Shown here: positions 1-7,424 of the stretch, one piece after another
Position numbering within the stretch: position 1 is the first letter of the stretch
Layout of the letters: every line of letters starts with the position of its first letter
Origin: Candidatus Raymondbacteria bacterium RIFOXYA2_FULL_49_16
GTDB taxonomy: Bacteria; Fibrobacterota; OXYB2-FULL-49-7; XYB2-FULL-49-35
Direction of reading: 5' to 3'
Length of the DNA: 22,607 bases
NCBI GenBank assembly: GCA_001789205.1
Contig: MFYT01000102.1
Span: forward strand, 1-22,607
Translations under genes and position numbers: made by a program
Notes under the pieces: generated by a model
The model's database searches: none
What the model was told of the DNA's origin: nothing
Seen by the model: only the letters and a program-made list of their open reading frames with translations

Positions 1-85
1 CAAGCGCTACCGAGTGATTCGGCTAAATCTTGCTCGGGGAAACCTCCTTGTCTCCTTGATGATGACTCATTGCCAGGTTAACCAT

Positions 86-1267
86 TTATCTTCCACTAAA
101 TTTGATGATATATGCCTCTTCCTTGCCTCTATGGCGGCCTGCAGCGACAACCCCGCCGTCAGACGTGAGTTCTATGCTGTAAATGGCGCAATCCATGTAG
201 CTCGAAAAGGTTTTGGACCACACCTCCTGCCCATTGGCATCGGTGCGCAGGATATACCCTTTGGTGTCTTCAGGAGCAGTATGACCGCCAATGATATAAC
301 CGCTGCCAGGAACTTCCCGTATGTCCCTGCCTGTTTCGGCAGTGGTGTCGCTGCCGATTTCATTTTCCCAGACCATTTCACCAGCGCTGTCTGTTTTTAT
401 AAGATACACATCCTGGTAATCATTTGTCTGGCCAACCAGGGCAAACCCATGGTCTGCCGTCTCCACAATGGAAAATCCCCCATCGCTGATTTCCCTTTTC
501 CCAAATGTTTTTGACCATAAAACATTGCCTGTCCGGTCAGTTCTTATAATATATACATCCGAACTGCCGTCACCGAACGAATTCGAAAATCCGCACAGGA
601 CAAAGCCGCTGTCGCGCGTTTCCCGTACACAGCGCGCTCCATCGTTCTTGTTCCCGCCAAACCGTTTTGTCCACAAAGTATCGCCCAAGGCATTGGTCCG
701 GACAAGGAACACTTCGCTGTTTTTCGCGCTGCCGTTCAGTTTTTCATAGCCTGCAATGATAAAGCCATTATCATATGTTTCCTGAACTGAATGTGCAGAG
801 GAATAATCATGATAAGCGCTGCCGCCGAACTTTTTGCTCCAAAGCCTGTTCCCTGCCGAATCTATTTTGACCATCCACATTTTTGAACCCATGGTCTGCG
901 CAAACTCGATTACAACGCCCACAATAATAAAACCGCGGTCGTGCGTCTCGCGGATGCAATTACCCACTTCGTTCCAGTTGTCCTCGTCATCATTGTACCT
1001 CTCTGTCCATAAAATACCACCCAAGGAATCCGTGCGGACAACATAGAGGTCCCCTCTGCAGTGGTGGCAGCAGCAATGCCCGGTAAAGGCAAAACCATGG
1101 TCATAGGTCTCGGTCACTGAATGGGCCCGAAGGTCGTCCTGGTCGCCGGTTTTGGCCTCCAACACTGATTTTGGATATGCCTTTGTCCATGATGTATCAG
1201 GCTCCTGGGCATTGGAAACCATGCACCAAGGCAACAATAATCCTATTATAGCAGGTAAGATATGCAT
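86..1267 (-). CDS. Secreted seven-repeat beta-propeller-like protein
   Basis: The 393-aa product starts with a signal peptide (hydrophobic residues 3-20, ending near VSNAQ) and is then made of seven repeats of about 45-50 residues. Each repeat has a core like ETxDxGFxxxG followed by a strand such as DVYLIKTDSAG and W(S/T)KxFGG; repeat cores begin near HSVTETYDHGF, CIRETHDRGF, HSVQETYDNGF, CVRETRDSGF, FSIVETADHGF, DIREVPGSGY and YSIELTSDGG. Seven such units fit a closed propeller. No catalytic motif is recognised. Unlike its neighbours it ends at the last repeat (IIKFSGR) without a sorting domain, so it may stay periplasmic or be released. The first repeat carries an odd Cys/His cluster (HCCCHHC, residues 64-70). 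Its ATG follows the stop of the 501-aa gene by 11 bases, with GGGAGGA lying in that gap, so the two are probably co-transcribed and translationally coupled. Function unknown. Confidence 0.85.
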   Translation of the reverse strand: MHILPAIIGLLLPWCMVSNAQEPDTSWTKAYPKSVLEAKTGDQDDLRAHSVTETYDHGFAFTGHCCCHHCRGDLYVVRTDSLGGILWTERYNDDEDNWNEVGNCIRETHDRGFIIVGVVIEFAQTMGSKMWMVKIDSAGNRLWSKKFGGSAYHDYSSAHSVQETYDNGFIIAGYEKLNGSAKNSEVFLVRTNALGDTLWTKRFGGNKNDGARCVRETRDSGFVLCGFSNSFGDGSSDVYIIRTDRTGNVLWSKTFGKREISDGGFSIVETADHGFALVGQTNDYQDVYLIKTDSAGEMVWENEIGSDTTAETGRDIREVPGSGYIIGGHTAPEDTKGYILRTDANGQEVWSKTFSSYMDCAIYSIELTSDGGVVAAGRHRGKEEAYIIKFSGR

Positions 1268-1278
1268 TCCATCCTCCC

Positions 1279-2784
1279 TTATTTAACTAACGCCAATATT
1301 TTTGTAAACACTGTCCCGCTATATTGTACGCGGAGAACATATAATCCGCTTGGCCGCAAAGAAGCGTTCCAAATATATGTACGGACAGCTGCCTGTGACT
1401 TTTCAGCGCCCTGGTAAAGCGTTTCAACCAACCTGCCATCCAGGCTATATATTGCTGCGGATACAATTTCCGCATTTGGTTCCATGCCGCTTATCTGGAT
1501 ATGCACTGTAGGATTAAACGGGTTTGGACAAGCAGTGACTTTAAGAGCGTTTTTATGTTTAACAGGGCTTTTACTTATTGCAGAGGTAGTGGTGTCTATC
1601 TTAAAAACATGGATAAATACACCCTGGCTTGGTATCCTTTGCCCTATATAAATTTTTCCATGCTCCCTGTCGTAAGCCATGCCTGAACCGTAGCTCGAAC
1701 CAGCTTCCATGTCCATATTGCCGCCTTTTGGGCCGGGTTCACCATACATAAACTGGTTAAGATTTTTACGCGCATACCATCTGGGATCTGAACTCTTTTT
1801 TCTCCCATGAACAACGTCCGACAGGTCAGAAGGATCGTAAAATACAAAACAGGGGAAAACCCCAAGCGAAAAATGGCCCGATTCATAACCATGGTCCATG
1901 CTGAAATCAAGTACCGCATAGAGGATAACAGCGCTGCGGCTTCCGTATGTCAACCATGCTATCCCCGTATAGTTTGACAATGGCGTGAACATTTTTTCAC
2001 CTTTATCGGTAAAATGCAATAGGGGCACGCCGTCAATGGTGTCGCCAGGAGCAGGGGTATTGCCATTTTCCCATGGTGCGCATGCGAATAAATTTGGCCC
2101 TTCCGCGCCCGTATTCCTCTCCCTGCCGCATCCCAGTATTTTCCCCGGGGTATTTGAATCCGCCCACTCTTTAGGGATCTCGCACATATATCTGCCAATG
2201 TCCCACCTGGCAAAGGTATCCAAACGCCATAATCCGCCTGTATTGGGATTGGACAGATCAGGATCGAGCCATGCAATGCTGTTGCCGTTAGGCGGAACCC
2301 ATATTTCGTCCTGTCCTACTGTGGCATATACCTTGCCATTGCTTTGGGTCCCCTGTGCTTCAAGATATAAAAGTCCCCAGACATTTGTCTGGTACGCATC
2401 CGGAATACCTGAAAACGGGTCTGCCCATGGCTGCAAAGGAGTTGTTTCATGTAAATCAGCGATGTTCTTGGCAGTTGAAATAACCGGCGTTGGAATATTG
2501 ACTTCCACCATCCAATGGTTCCATGCATGTCCCGATCCGAACAATGACCCGGGATATCCATCATCCGGCCCCGTCGGGTCTCCATGGGGGTAATAACCAA
2601 AAGCAGCCGCTCCATAAGTAAAAGTGCCGCATTCATCGCACCCGACCCTTGGGCCGCCATTTACACTAAAAGAACCCTCGTACACTATATCTTTAGGAAA
2701 AAGGAGCTTGTCCTGATCCTGCTGGGCTAAAACCAGGGAGAAAATAGCCCCAATAAATACCGTTGATAGTATTCTTCCGCCCAT
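1279..2784 (-). CDS. Secreted protein of unknown function with C-terminal sorting domain
   Basis: 501 aa. A signal peptide (residues 1-20, MGGRILSTVFIGAIFSLVLA) is followed by a domain of about 390 residues that I cannot assign to a named family, and a sorting domain from about residue 415 (TACPNPFNPTVHIQISG) to the end (WNASLRPSGLYVLRV, KILALVK). The middle is distantly like the 628-aa protein at 8656-10542: both have an early (V/E)YxGSF stretch, an E(V/L)xxP segment, a motif R(Y/T)..(E)IPK.(F/W)AD followed by a Gly-rich line, and a late (V/Y)(F/V)KID(T/S) strand. A beta-propeller fold is plausible from the strand-like repeats but not proven. The start is supported by GAGGGGG seven bases upstream of the ATG. 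It lies between the 719-aa hydrolase and the seven-repeat protein on the same strand and probably shares their transcript. Confidence 0.85.
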   Translation of the reverse strand: MGGRILSTVFIGAIFSLVLAQQDQDKLLFPKDIVYEGSFSVNGGPRVGCDECGTFTYGAAAFGYYPHGDPTGPDDGYPGSLFGSGHAWNHWMVEVNIPTPVISTAKNIADLHETTPLQPWADPFSGIPDAYQTNVWGLLYLEAQGTQSNGKVYATVGQDEIWVPPNGNSIAWLDPDLSNPNTGGLWRLDTFARWDIGRYMCEIPKEWADSNTPGKILGCGRERNTGAEGPNLFACAPWENGNTPAPGDTIDGVPLLHFTDKGEKMFTPLSNYTGIAWLTYGSRSAVILYAVLDFSMDHGYESGHFSLGVFPCFVFYDPSDLSDVVHGRKKSSDPRWYARKNLNQFMYGEPGPKGGNMDMEAGSSYGSGMAYDREHGKIYIGQRIPSQGVFIHVFKIDTTTSAISKSPVKHKNALKVTACPNPFNPTVHIQISGMEPNAEIVSAAIYSLDGRLVETLYQGAEKSQAAVRTYIWNASLRPSGLYVLRVQYSGTVFTKILALVK

Positions 2785-2830
2785 GCAACACCCCCTCTTT
2801 GTGCAACTATTTAAATTATAACTATCGAAT

Positions 2831-2880
2831 TAAAGTGATCCTCTTTTCTTATCTGAGTAAAGTGATTTTACTCGAGTAAA
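2831..2880. promoter_or_regulatory. Repeat-rich candidate operator at the end of the 719-aa gene
   Basis: The motif TAAAGTGAT occurs at 2831-2839 and again at 2858-2866. Around the second copy lies a stem GAGTAAA (2855-2861), loop GTGAT, TTTACTC (2867-2873), and the right arm continues as a perfect 14-base palindrome TTTACTCGAGTAAA (2867-2880). The block covers the last codons of the hydrolase gene and reaches to within 50 bases of the next start codon. It could be a binding site for a local regulator or an RNA hairpin; no T-run follows on the minus strand, so it is not a standard intrinsic terminator. Assignment is inference only. Confidence 0.25.
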
Positions 2881-5008
2881 TTCTATCCCCAATAGACAGC
2901 CTTACGATATACACACCACTTGGCTGAAAAGACGCATCCCATGTTAAACCAGCAACAAGGACCAAGGGGGAAGCAGTAAGCTTCTGGACCAATTTACCAT
3001 GAATATCAAATATCTGAATCTCAACCTGTTTACCGCTTGGCGCTTGGTTTTTGATGCTTATCACAGTGCTTGGATTAAACGGATTTGGGCTGCAATTTAT
3101 CACTGGTACTTTCTTGGATATTGTCATGTTTATAGATGAGTGGTTACTGTCCAAAGGCACCATGATAAACCTGCACCCCCCGGTTGTCGCGCTTCCCATT
3201 TTAAGTATAAAACCTTCAAATGTCACAAGGCCGTCACTGTCGGCCGCAACCGTGTCTTTCTGGTAAATGGTATTCGTATCGTTTACAGCCGTGTTCCTGA
3301 TGACATATTCCTCGCCTGGAACAACAATAAAGTTCTGCAGTCGACGTGGGGTAATGTCCGCAGTATCGTCTGCCACACCCATATTTGGCCCGCCATAAGG
3401 GTTATATGTAGTAGCCGCAAGCACTATTTCATATCTATTAACTTCGTCTACCTGTCCCTTATATCCACCAACTCTATAAAACGGAGTGCTGAAAGCAACG
3501 TTTTTGTTGTATTCATATTGTATGGATTCAGCGCTGTCCGGCATTGGCAAAACAGGGTTGCTCGCAAGGCTGCTAATTGCAACATACGAAATATTCTTCC
3601 TCAAAGAATCCAACATGGTATTACCAGCCAAGGTTTGGGCGCAACACGAATGGTCGCTCCCCCCCATAAGCCCGCCGCTCCAGCCCCTTCTGCTTTCTTC
3701 GAGCTTTGGATAATATCCTTGTCCCTGTGTTGGCCAGTTTACGCTGCCATCTTGCCCTGCATGCGCCATTGCTATCCATGGCAGGTCATATTTCCTGGTG
3801 ACCATAAGCATGTTCTCAAGGTTAAACCAGGCATGGGCAGTCATGCCGGCGAAATTCTGGTTGAGCCATTCGCTGCGCCAGCCTGTAAATTTCATGGTAA
3901 TTGCGTCGTTTACGGGTGTCCCCCATTTTGCCTCACAGTCCCGCAACCATGTCCATGGACCGCCTTCAAGGAAATTTGTTGGCGCAACCCATCCTTTTCC
4001 ATAAGCAAAAAAATCAGGGTAATTATGTAAAAACATCAGCGTACCACCGCCACCCATTGAACCGCCTGTTACCCAAATCCTGTTTGTGTCTATGCGTTCA
4101 GAATAATACGGTTCCTTATAAATCATCCATTTGAAAAAATTCATAGCCCGGGCCTGGACAAAATTAACAATAGGGCCCTGGGTGACAATAGGGTCGGTTG
4201 AGCCATAAGTATCAGATGGACCCAATGATGTGTCAAAGGCAAATGTCTGGCTGTAACCAAAATTCCACGATCCGCGTTCATGGTGGCGTACATTTATGTG
4301 GGCGTAAACATTTGTGGTTTCAATGGCCATGCTTCCAGGATATCCTCCCAGATATAAGCGGAGATCCCCTTTATTTGAATTATTATTATATGTACTGCGT
4401 ACCGATACGCAAACAGGCCATACATAATTGCCAAGATATGTCGGATTAAAAGAATCTACATCAGTATAAATAAAATATACCCGGCTGCATTTGCCGCGGT
4501 GCTGCCATGCAAGGACAGGTACAGGGTCCTCAACAGTTTCAGAGATGGGGCCCACCATATTGCCTGCGCCAATGCTTTTGTCCTCTACCCCGCCAACAAC
4601 AGCGGTGACTGCGTAATAAAAACCGCCGTTTTCATGGGCAGTAAAAACTATCATGCCCTTACCGTCCGGAACTGGTGGGGCCATGCCAGTGCTATCTGAA
4701 TCCAGGGGTGTTATGATATTACGCGAATTCGGCCTATATCCTTTGACCGTAGTATCGCCACCACTTAGATATTTGCTGTTTGCAGAACCTTGTATTACTT
4801 CATATCGTTTATTGGTAATCGTAAGGTCGGTTGATGTTATAACACCAGCCTTTTTATAAATGACATATTTTTGGCCCCCCGCAACCTCATCCCATGAAAG
4901 GAAAGTCTGGCCTGAACGGACCAATGCTGTTAGATTTCCAGGGACAGCGCTGAAAATAGTGAAACAAGAAACCAACAGGATGCATGCTGCTGCTAAGACA
5001 TTATTCAT
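2849..5008 (-). CDS. Secreted alpha/beta-hydrolase (esterase-like) with sorting domain
   Basis: 719 aa. A signal peptide (about residues 1-21) leads into a fibronectin-III-like domain (about 22-150, with LTALVRSGQTFLSWDEV near its start). The hydrolase part (about 160-480) has the nucleophile elbow GGSMGGGG with Ser317 after RIWVT; Asp420 (HAGQDGSVNW) and His453 (GSDHSCC) are likely partners, by spacing only. Next comes a small beta module with DITPRRLQNF at 551-560, shared with the two other large hydrolases here, and a sorting domain from about residue 640 (SPNPFNPSTVISI) to WDASFQPSGVYIVRL. Such enzymes usually cleave ester bonds in polysaccharide side chains or small esters; the substrate cannot be told. 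A strong Shine-Dalgarno (GAGGAGG, seven bases before ATG) fixes the start. It is first of a three-gene set and divergent from the AraC regulator at 5164, which is the obvious candidate controller. Confidence 0.85.
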   Translation of the reverse strand: MNNVLAAACILLVSCFTIFSAVPGNLTALVRSGQTFLSWDEVAGGQKYVIYKKAGVITSTDLTITNKRYEVIQGSANSKYLSGGDTTVKGYRPNSRNIITPLDSDSTGMAPPVPDGKGMIVFTAHENGGFYYAVTAVVGGVEDKSIGAGNMVGPISETVEDPVPVLAWQHRGKCSRVYFIYTDVDSFNPTYLGNYVWPVCVSVRSTYNNNSNKGDLRLYLGGYPGSMAIETTNVYAHINVRHHERGSWNFGYSQTFAFDTSLGPSDTYGSTDPIVTQGPIVNFVQARAMNFFKWMIYKEPYYSERIDTNRIWVTGGSMGGGGTLMFLHNYPDFFAYGKGWVAPTNFLEGGPWTWLRDCEAKWGTPVNDAITMKFTGWRSEWLNQNFAGMTAHAWFNLENMLMVTRKYDLPWIAMAHAGQDGSVNWPTQGQGYYPKLEESRRGWSGGLMGGSDHSCCAQTLAGNTMLDSLRKNISYVAISSLASNPVLPMPDSAESIQYEYNKNVAFSTPFYRVGGYKGQVDEVNRYEIVLAATTYNPYGGPNMGVADDTADITPRRLQNFIVVPGEEYVIRNTAVNDTNTIYQKDTVAADSDGLVTFEGFILKMGSATTGGCRFIMVPLDSNHSSINMTISKKVPVINCSPNPFNPSTVISIKNQAPSGKQVEIQIFDIHGKLVQKLTASPLVLVAGLTWDASFQPSGVYIVRLSIGDRIYSSKITLLR

Positions 5009-5163
5009 TCTACAACCTCCTCTTTAAGTCTGATAATAATCTATATCATTTGCATTCTCCATACAATGAATTAGTTATCAATCTGATTGGTAAAACTTAT
5101 CATATATAATTATATTTTATATTGTCTTCATAACCAACGGGTTACAAAGAATACGGCCGTCTT
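5009..5163. promoter_or_regulatory. Divergent promoter region between hydrolase operon and AraC regulator
   Basis: This 155-base AT-rich gap must hold promoters for both the minus-strand hydrolase operon and the plus-strand regulator. I see no convincing -35/-10 pair to single out. A short inverted repeat TAACC-AACG-GGTTA lies at 5131-5144, 20 bases before the regulator start, and could be an autoregulatory site. The hydrolase side has a clear Shine-Dalgarno (GAGGAGG); the regulator side has none, suggesting weak translation of the regulator. Confidence 0.45.
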
Positions 5164-6831
5164 ATGACTCCACTTGAAAACTTAAAATTTCCCTGCGCGG
5201 ACACGAACAATGTCTATTTGGCAGTAGACAGAAAAACTGTTATCAGAAACGTCTCTGAAAATGCGCAATCCTTAGTGGCCTTTCACCCCGAAGAAATTAT
5301 TGGAAAAAAACTCAAACAAATCCTGATTCCATTAGATCCAAGAGGGGAACTAATTTTTACCATAGACTTCTTTTTGAAAAACCAGCCCTGCGAAAGAGAC
5401 ATTTTCATCAAAATCAACCACCCGTTTCTTGCCTTGAACACAGATGAAGGAATTTTCCTCTTTTCATATTCCAAAGGATTCAAATGCGGCAATGTTGAGT
5501 ATTTTCTCATATGCCTTTCTTGCCAGTCATTCAACAGCCCCGCAGTCCAACGCCAGCTCTCAATGGTGCGAAGCTTCAACAGCCCATTCATTGTTCTTGA
5601 TGAAAACCACAATATAATGCAATACAATACGCTGTTTCTGGCAATGCTGAATTTCCCTTTGATAACGGAAATACATAAAAAAAATATTGCGGATATTCTT
5701 AGCAAAGATTATAAGGACGCGAACCCTTTTCTTTTTCAGAAAAGCATTTCATATATAAAGGACACAGCTTCTGCTTCCGAACAGCCGTGGAAAACGCTTA
5801 TTTCCGCCTCTGGCATGCGCAACTCCTTTATAAATTTATTCATCCCCGACCCGCGTTACGGGACATCCATAACAAACAGAGGCGCGTCTTTTGCGCTCAA
5901 AGATCCATCTGCCGCGGCAGCATTAATTCTTTCACAACCTATCAACTTGCCCAACCACGATATTCGGATACAAATGGAAATGGAGCTTGAACATGGGGCG
6001 GATCTGGTTATCGCATTTAACCATCCGCCCAATAAAAGCGTCTTTTTTGATCCGGCCTATTCTTTGGATCTTAAATTATCACAAGACGGGCTGGTCTGTC
6101 AATTCTTAAGAAGGTCCGCGCCAATCGTCACAAATACAGCAACCCGGATAAAACCTGGGGTTCCATTTATATTATGCATAACAAGGATTGGGGCGTTCTT
6201 TAAAGTAGAAATCAACGGGCAAGCCAAATTGGAATACGCAGACCCGTTTGTGATCCAAGGCACGGCATCAATGTATTTATACTTTTATATATGGAAAAAA
6301 TCAATGCTTATTAAAAGCCTGGCCATAATGGAACGGCAAACGCTATTTAACATAGAAAAACTCGACACAATCGAGTCCCGGTATGTTTCATTCAGGTATT
6401 CGCCGGACAAACTGTTTTCTTTTTACGCGGAACCTTCGTTTTTCCTCGGCAGCAATGCGCTGGTCGTCCACTTCAACCAAAAACCCATGCACATCAAAGG
6501 CCGCAGCCGGGATCCGGTGGCGCCTTTGTTAAACGAGGCAAGAAAATACATTCAGGATAACTTTTTCAGAAAAATCGACTTTAAAAGCCTTGCTGAAAGT
6601 TGCTGCATAAGCAATGTCCACTTTATAAGAAAATTCAAGGAACTTTTTGGGCTGGCGCCAAAAGCATACCAGACAAAGCTAAAACTATTGGAAGCGCAAT
6701 TGCTGCTAAAAACCGGTAAATACAAGGTACAGGAAGCAGGCTTAATGGTCGGGTTCGACGATGCCGTAAATTTCCAGCATGTGTTTAAAAAACATTTCCA
6801 GGTTCCGCCAGGGGAATTTTCGAACAAATAG
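5164..6831 (+). CDS. Soluble AraC-family regulator with PAS-like and jelly-roll sensor domains
   Basis: 555 aa with no signal peptide or membrane segment, so cytoplasmic. Residues about 15-120 look like a PAS domain (VYLAVDRKTVIRNVSENA, then FHPEEIIGKKL), with a second PAS-like start near 141-165 (PFIVLDENHNIMQYNTLFLAML). Residues about 240-395 read as a concanavalin-like jelly roll of the LamG/DUF1080 kind: alternating strands with FKVEINGQAKLEYADPF and a closing VIQGTASMYLYFYIW strand. The last 100 residues (455-555) are a double helix-turn-helix of the AraC/XylS type (FKSLAESCCISNVHFIRKF; second helix pair LMVGFDDAVNFQHVFKKHF). The expected role is transcription activation of the divergent hydrolase operon in response to a small molecule or sugar. 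The jelly roll between PAS and AraC domains without export is unusual. No Shine-Dalgarno is visible before the ATG. HTH call is firm, sensor domains moderate. Confidence 0.88.
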   Translation: MTPLENLKFPCADTNNVYLAVDRKTVIRNVSENAQSLVAFHPEEIIGKKLKQILIPLDPRGELIFTIDFFLKNQPCERDIFIKINHPFLALNTDEGIFLFSYSKGFKCGNVEYFLICLSCQSFNSPAVQRQLSMVRSFNSPFIVLDENHNIMQYNTLFLAMLNFPLITEIHKKNIADILSKDYKDANPFLFQKSISYIKDTASASEQPWKTLISASGMRNSFINLFIPDPRYGTSITNRGASFALKDPSAAAALILSQPINLPNHDIRIQMEMELEHGADLVIAFNHPPNKSVFFDPAYSLDLKLSQDGLVCQFLRRSAPIVTNTATRIKPGVPFILCITRIGAFFKVEINGQAKLEYADPFVIQGTASMYLYFYIWKKSMLIKSLAIMERQTLFNIEKLDTIESRYVSFRYSPDKLFSFYAEPSFFLGSNALVVHFNQKPMHIKGRSRDPVAPLLNEARKYIQDNFFRKIDFKSLAESCCISNVHFIRKFKELFGLAPKAYQTKLKLLEAQLLLKTGKYKVQEAGLMVGFDDAVNFQHVFKKHFQVPPGEFSNK

Positions 6832-6882
6832 AAATTTCCATTAATACCCGCATGGCGTACACACAGCGCATTTATGGCGAAT

Positions 6883-6976
6883 TTATTTGATCAGGCTGAC
6901 ACGCCTTACAAGAAAAGACCCGCTGAGCTTTACCTTGAGTATAGACGCTGCTGGGCTGATCCGAAGCGTTCCAGAT
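6883..6976 (-). pseudogene. Relic: C-terminal end of a sorting domain
   Basis: Reading the minus strand from about 6976 gives IWNASDQPSSVYT and, after a one-base frame change, LKVKLSGSFLVRRVSLIK followed by TAA at 6883-6885. This matches the last ~30 residues of the 628-aa protein (WDASGLPSGVYMLQVK, then CLLVRRVSLIK and stop) at both protein and DNA level. It has no upstream coding part of its own: it is joined directly to the regulator relic at 6976-7279. It is therefore the tail of a deleted secreted-protein gene. Confidence 0.8.
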
Positions 6977-7279
6977 CAAACCACATAATACAATCCCACT
7001 CTCAATTCAGCCGTATTGAGGGACAAGAGGACCCTGTTGGTGATTATATGGCGATTTCCCGCAGCGATCCTGATGCCTTTGGTCCCTGAAGCCGCATATT
7101 TATCGCTGACTATCGCCCAATCCTGGACCGGACTTTGGAGAAACAATCTCCCATTTAGCCAGGGAATTCTGCTCTTCGAAATCTGTGGAGAAAAACGCGC
7201 TTGCATATGAACAGAAAAAGAAACCGGCGAGTAGGAGGAAAATATACAGAAAAACGGTTAATGCCAGACCATTAATATA
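6976..7279 (-). pseudogene. Relic: N-terminus of a membrane AraC regulator paralogue
   Basis: Minus-strand reading gives a hydrophobic leader (ALTVFLYIFLLLAGFFF, then CSYASAFFSTDFEEQNSLAKWEIVSP) and, after a frameshift near 7120, DWAIVSDKYAASGTKGIRIA then AGNRHIITNRVLLSLNTAEL and RVGLYYVV, then a stop. This aligns along its length to residues about 21-113 of the 569-aa regulator at 19326 (VFFSTNFEERNPLETWEV, SNEYAASGGHGMRIAAGNRH, RVLLPLNAAELRAGLYFTV). The rest of the sensor, membrane segment and DNA-binding domain are missing; homology stops abruptly at about 6976, where the sorting-domain relic begins. No usable start codon is seen. It is dead by frameshift and truncation. Confidence 0.85.
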
Positions 7280-7315
7280 AATTACAAGTGATTATTGCCG
7301 CAGCAAAAGGTAGAG

Positions 7316-7424
7316 TTACTTGGAGGCGCCTGGGTATTCGACCATGGCGGTTGAACTGGGAAGATAATCTTTCCCAAAGGCTTTGGCTTTTACGGTTGTG
7401 TTATCCTTTATATATGAATCATAT
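7316..7424 (-). pseudogene. Relic: tail of a chitobiase C-terminal-like (CHB_HEX_C/Fn3_assoc) domain
   Basis: One minus-strand frame reads VYDSYIKDNTTVKAKAFGKD, then YLPSSTAMVEYPGASK and a TAA at 7316-7318. The segment NTTVKAKAF plus a hydrophobic YLPSSTAMVEY strand is the hallmark end of chitobiase/beta-hexosaminidase C-terminal-like domains found in secreted glycan-active proteins. The reading frame is closed a few codons upstream and its first codons overlap the last ones of the 410-aa gene in another frame. The body of the gene has gone, so this is the 3' stub of a lost secreted enzyme. Confidence 0.6.

Noticed and set aside
23-85. 20-codon open frame starting directly after the stop of the 393-aa gene, with AAGGAGG inside
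   Set aside because: Too short and without any recognisable product. The Shine-Dalgarno-like sequence might serve a gene beyond the window edge, but none can be seen in bases 1-85.
1985-2593. Long plus-strand open frame (202 aa) opposite the 501-aa gene
   Set aside because: Composition is unlike a protein of the region and it lies wholly antisense to a gene with signal peptide and sorting domain; no ribosome site.
3140-4030. Plus-strand open frame of 296 aa opposite the 719-aa hydrolase
   Set aside because: Antisense shadow of a well-supported gene; no recognisable domain.
5131-5144. Inverted repeat TAACC-AACG-GGTTA as an operator
   Set aside because: Five-base arms are too short to call alone; mentioned under the divergent promoter region only.
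6874-7210. Plus-strand open frames of 64-71 aa
   Set aside because: They are opposite relics whose minus-strand readings match other genes in the window.
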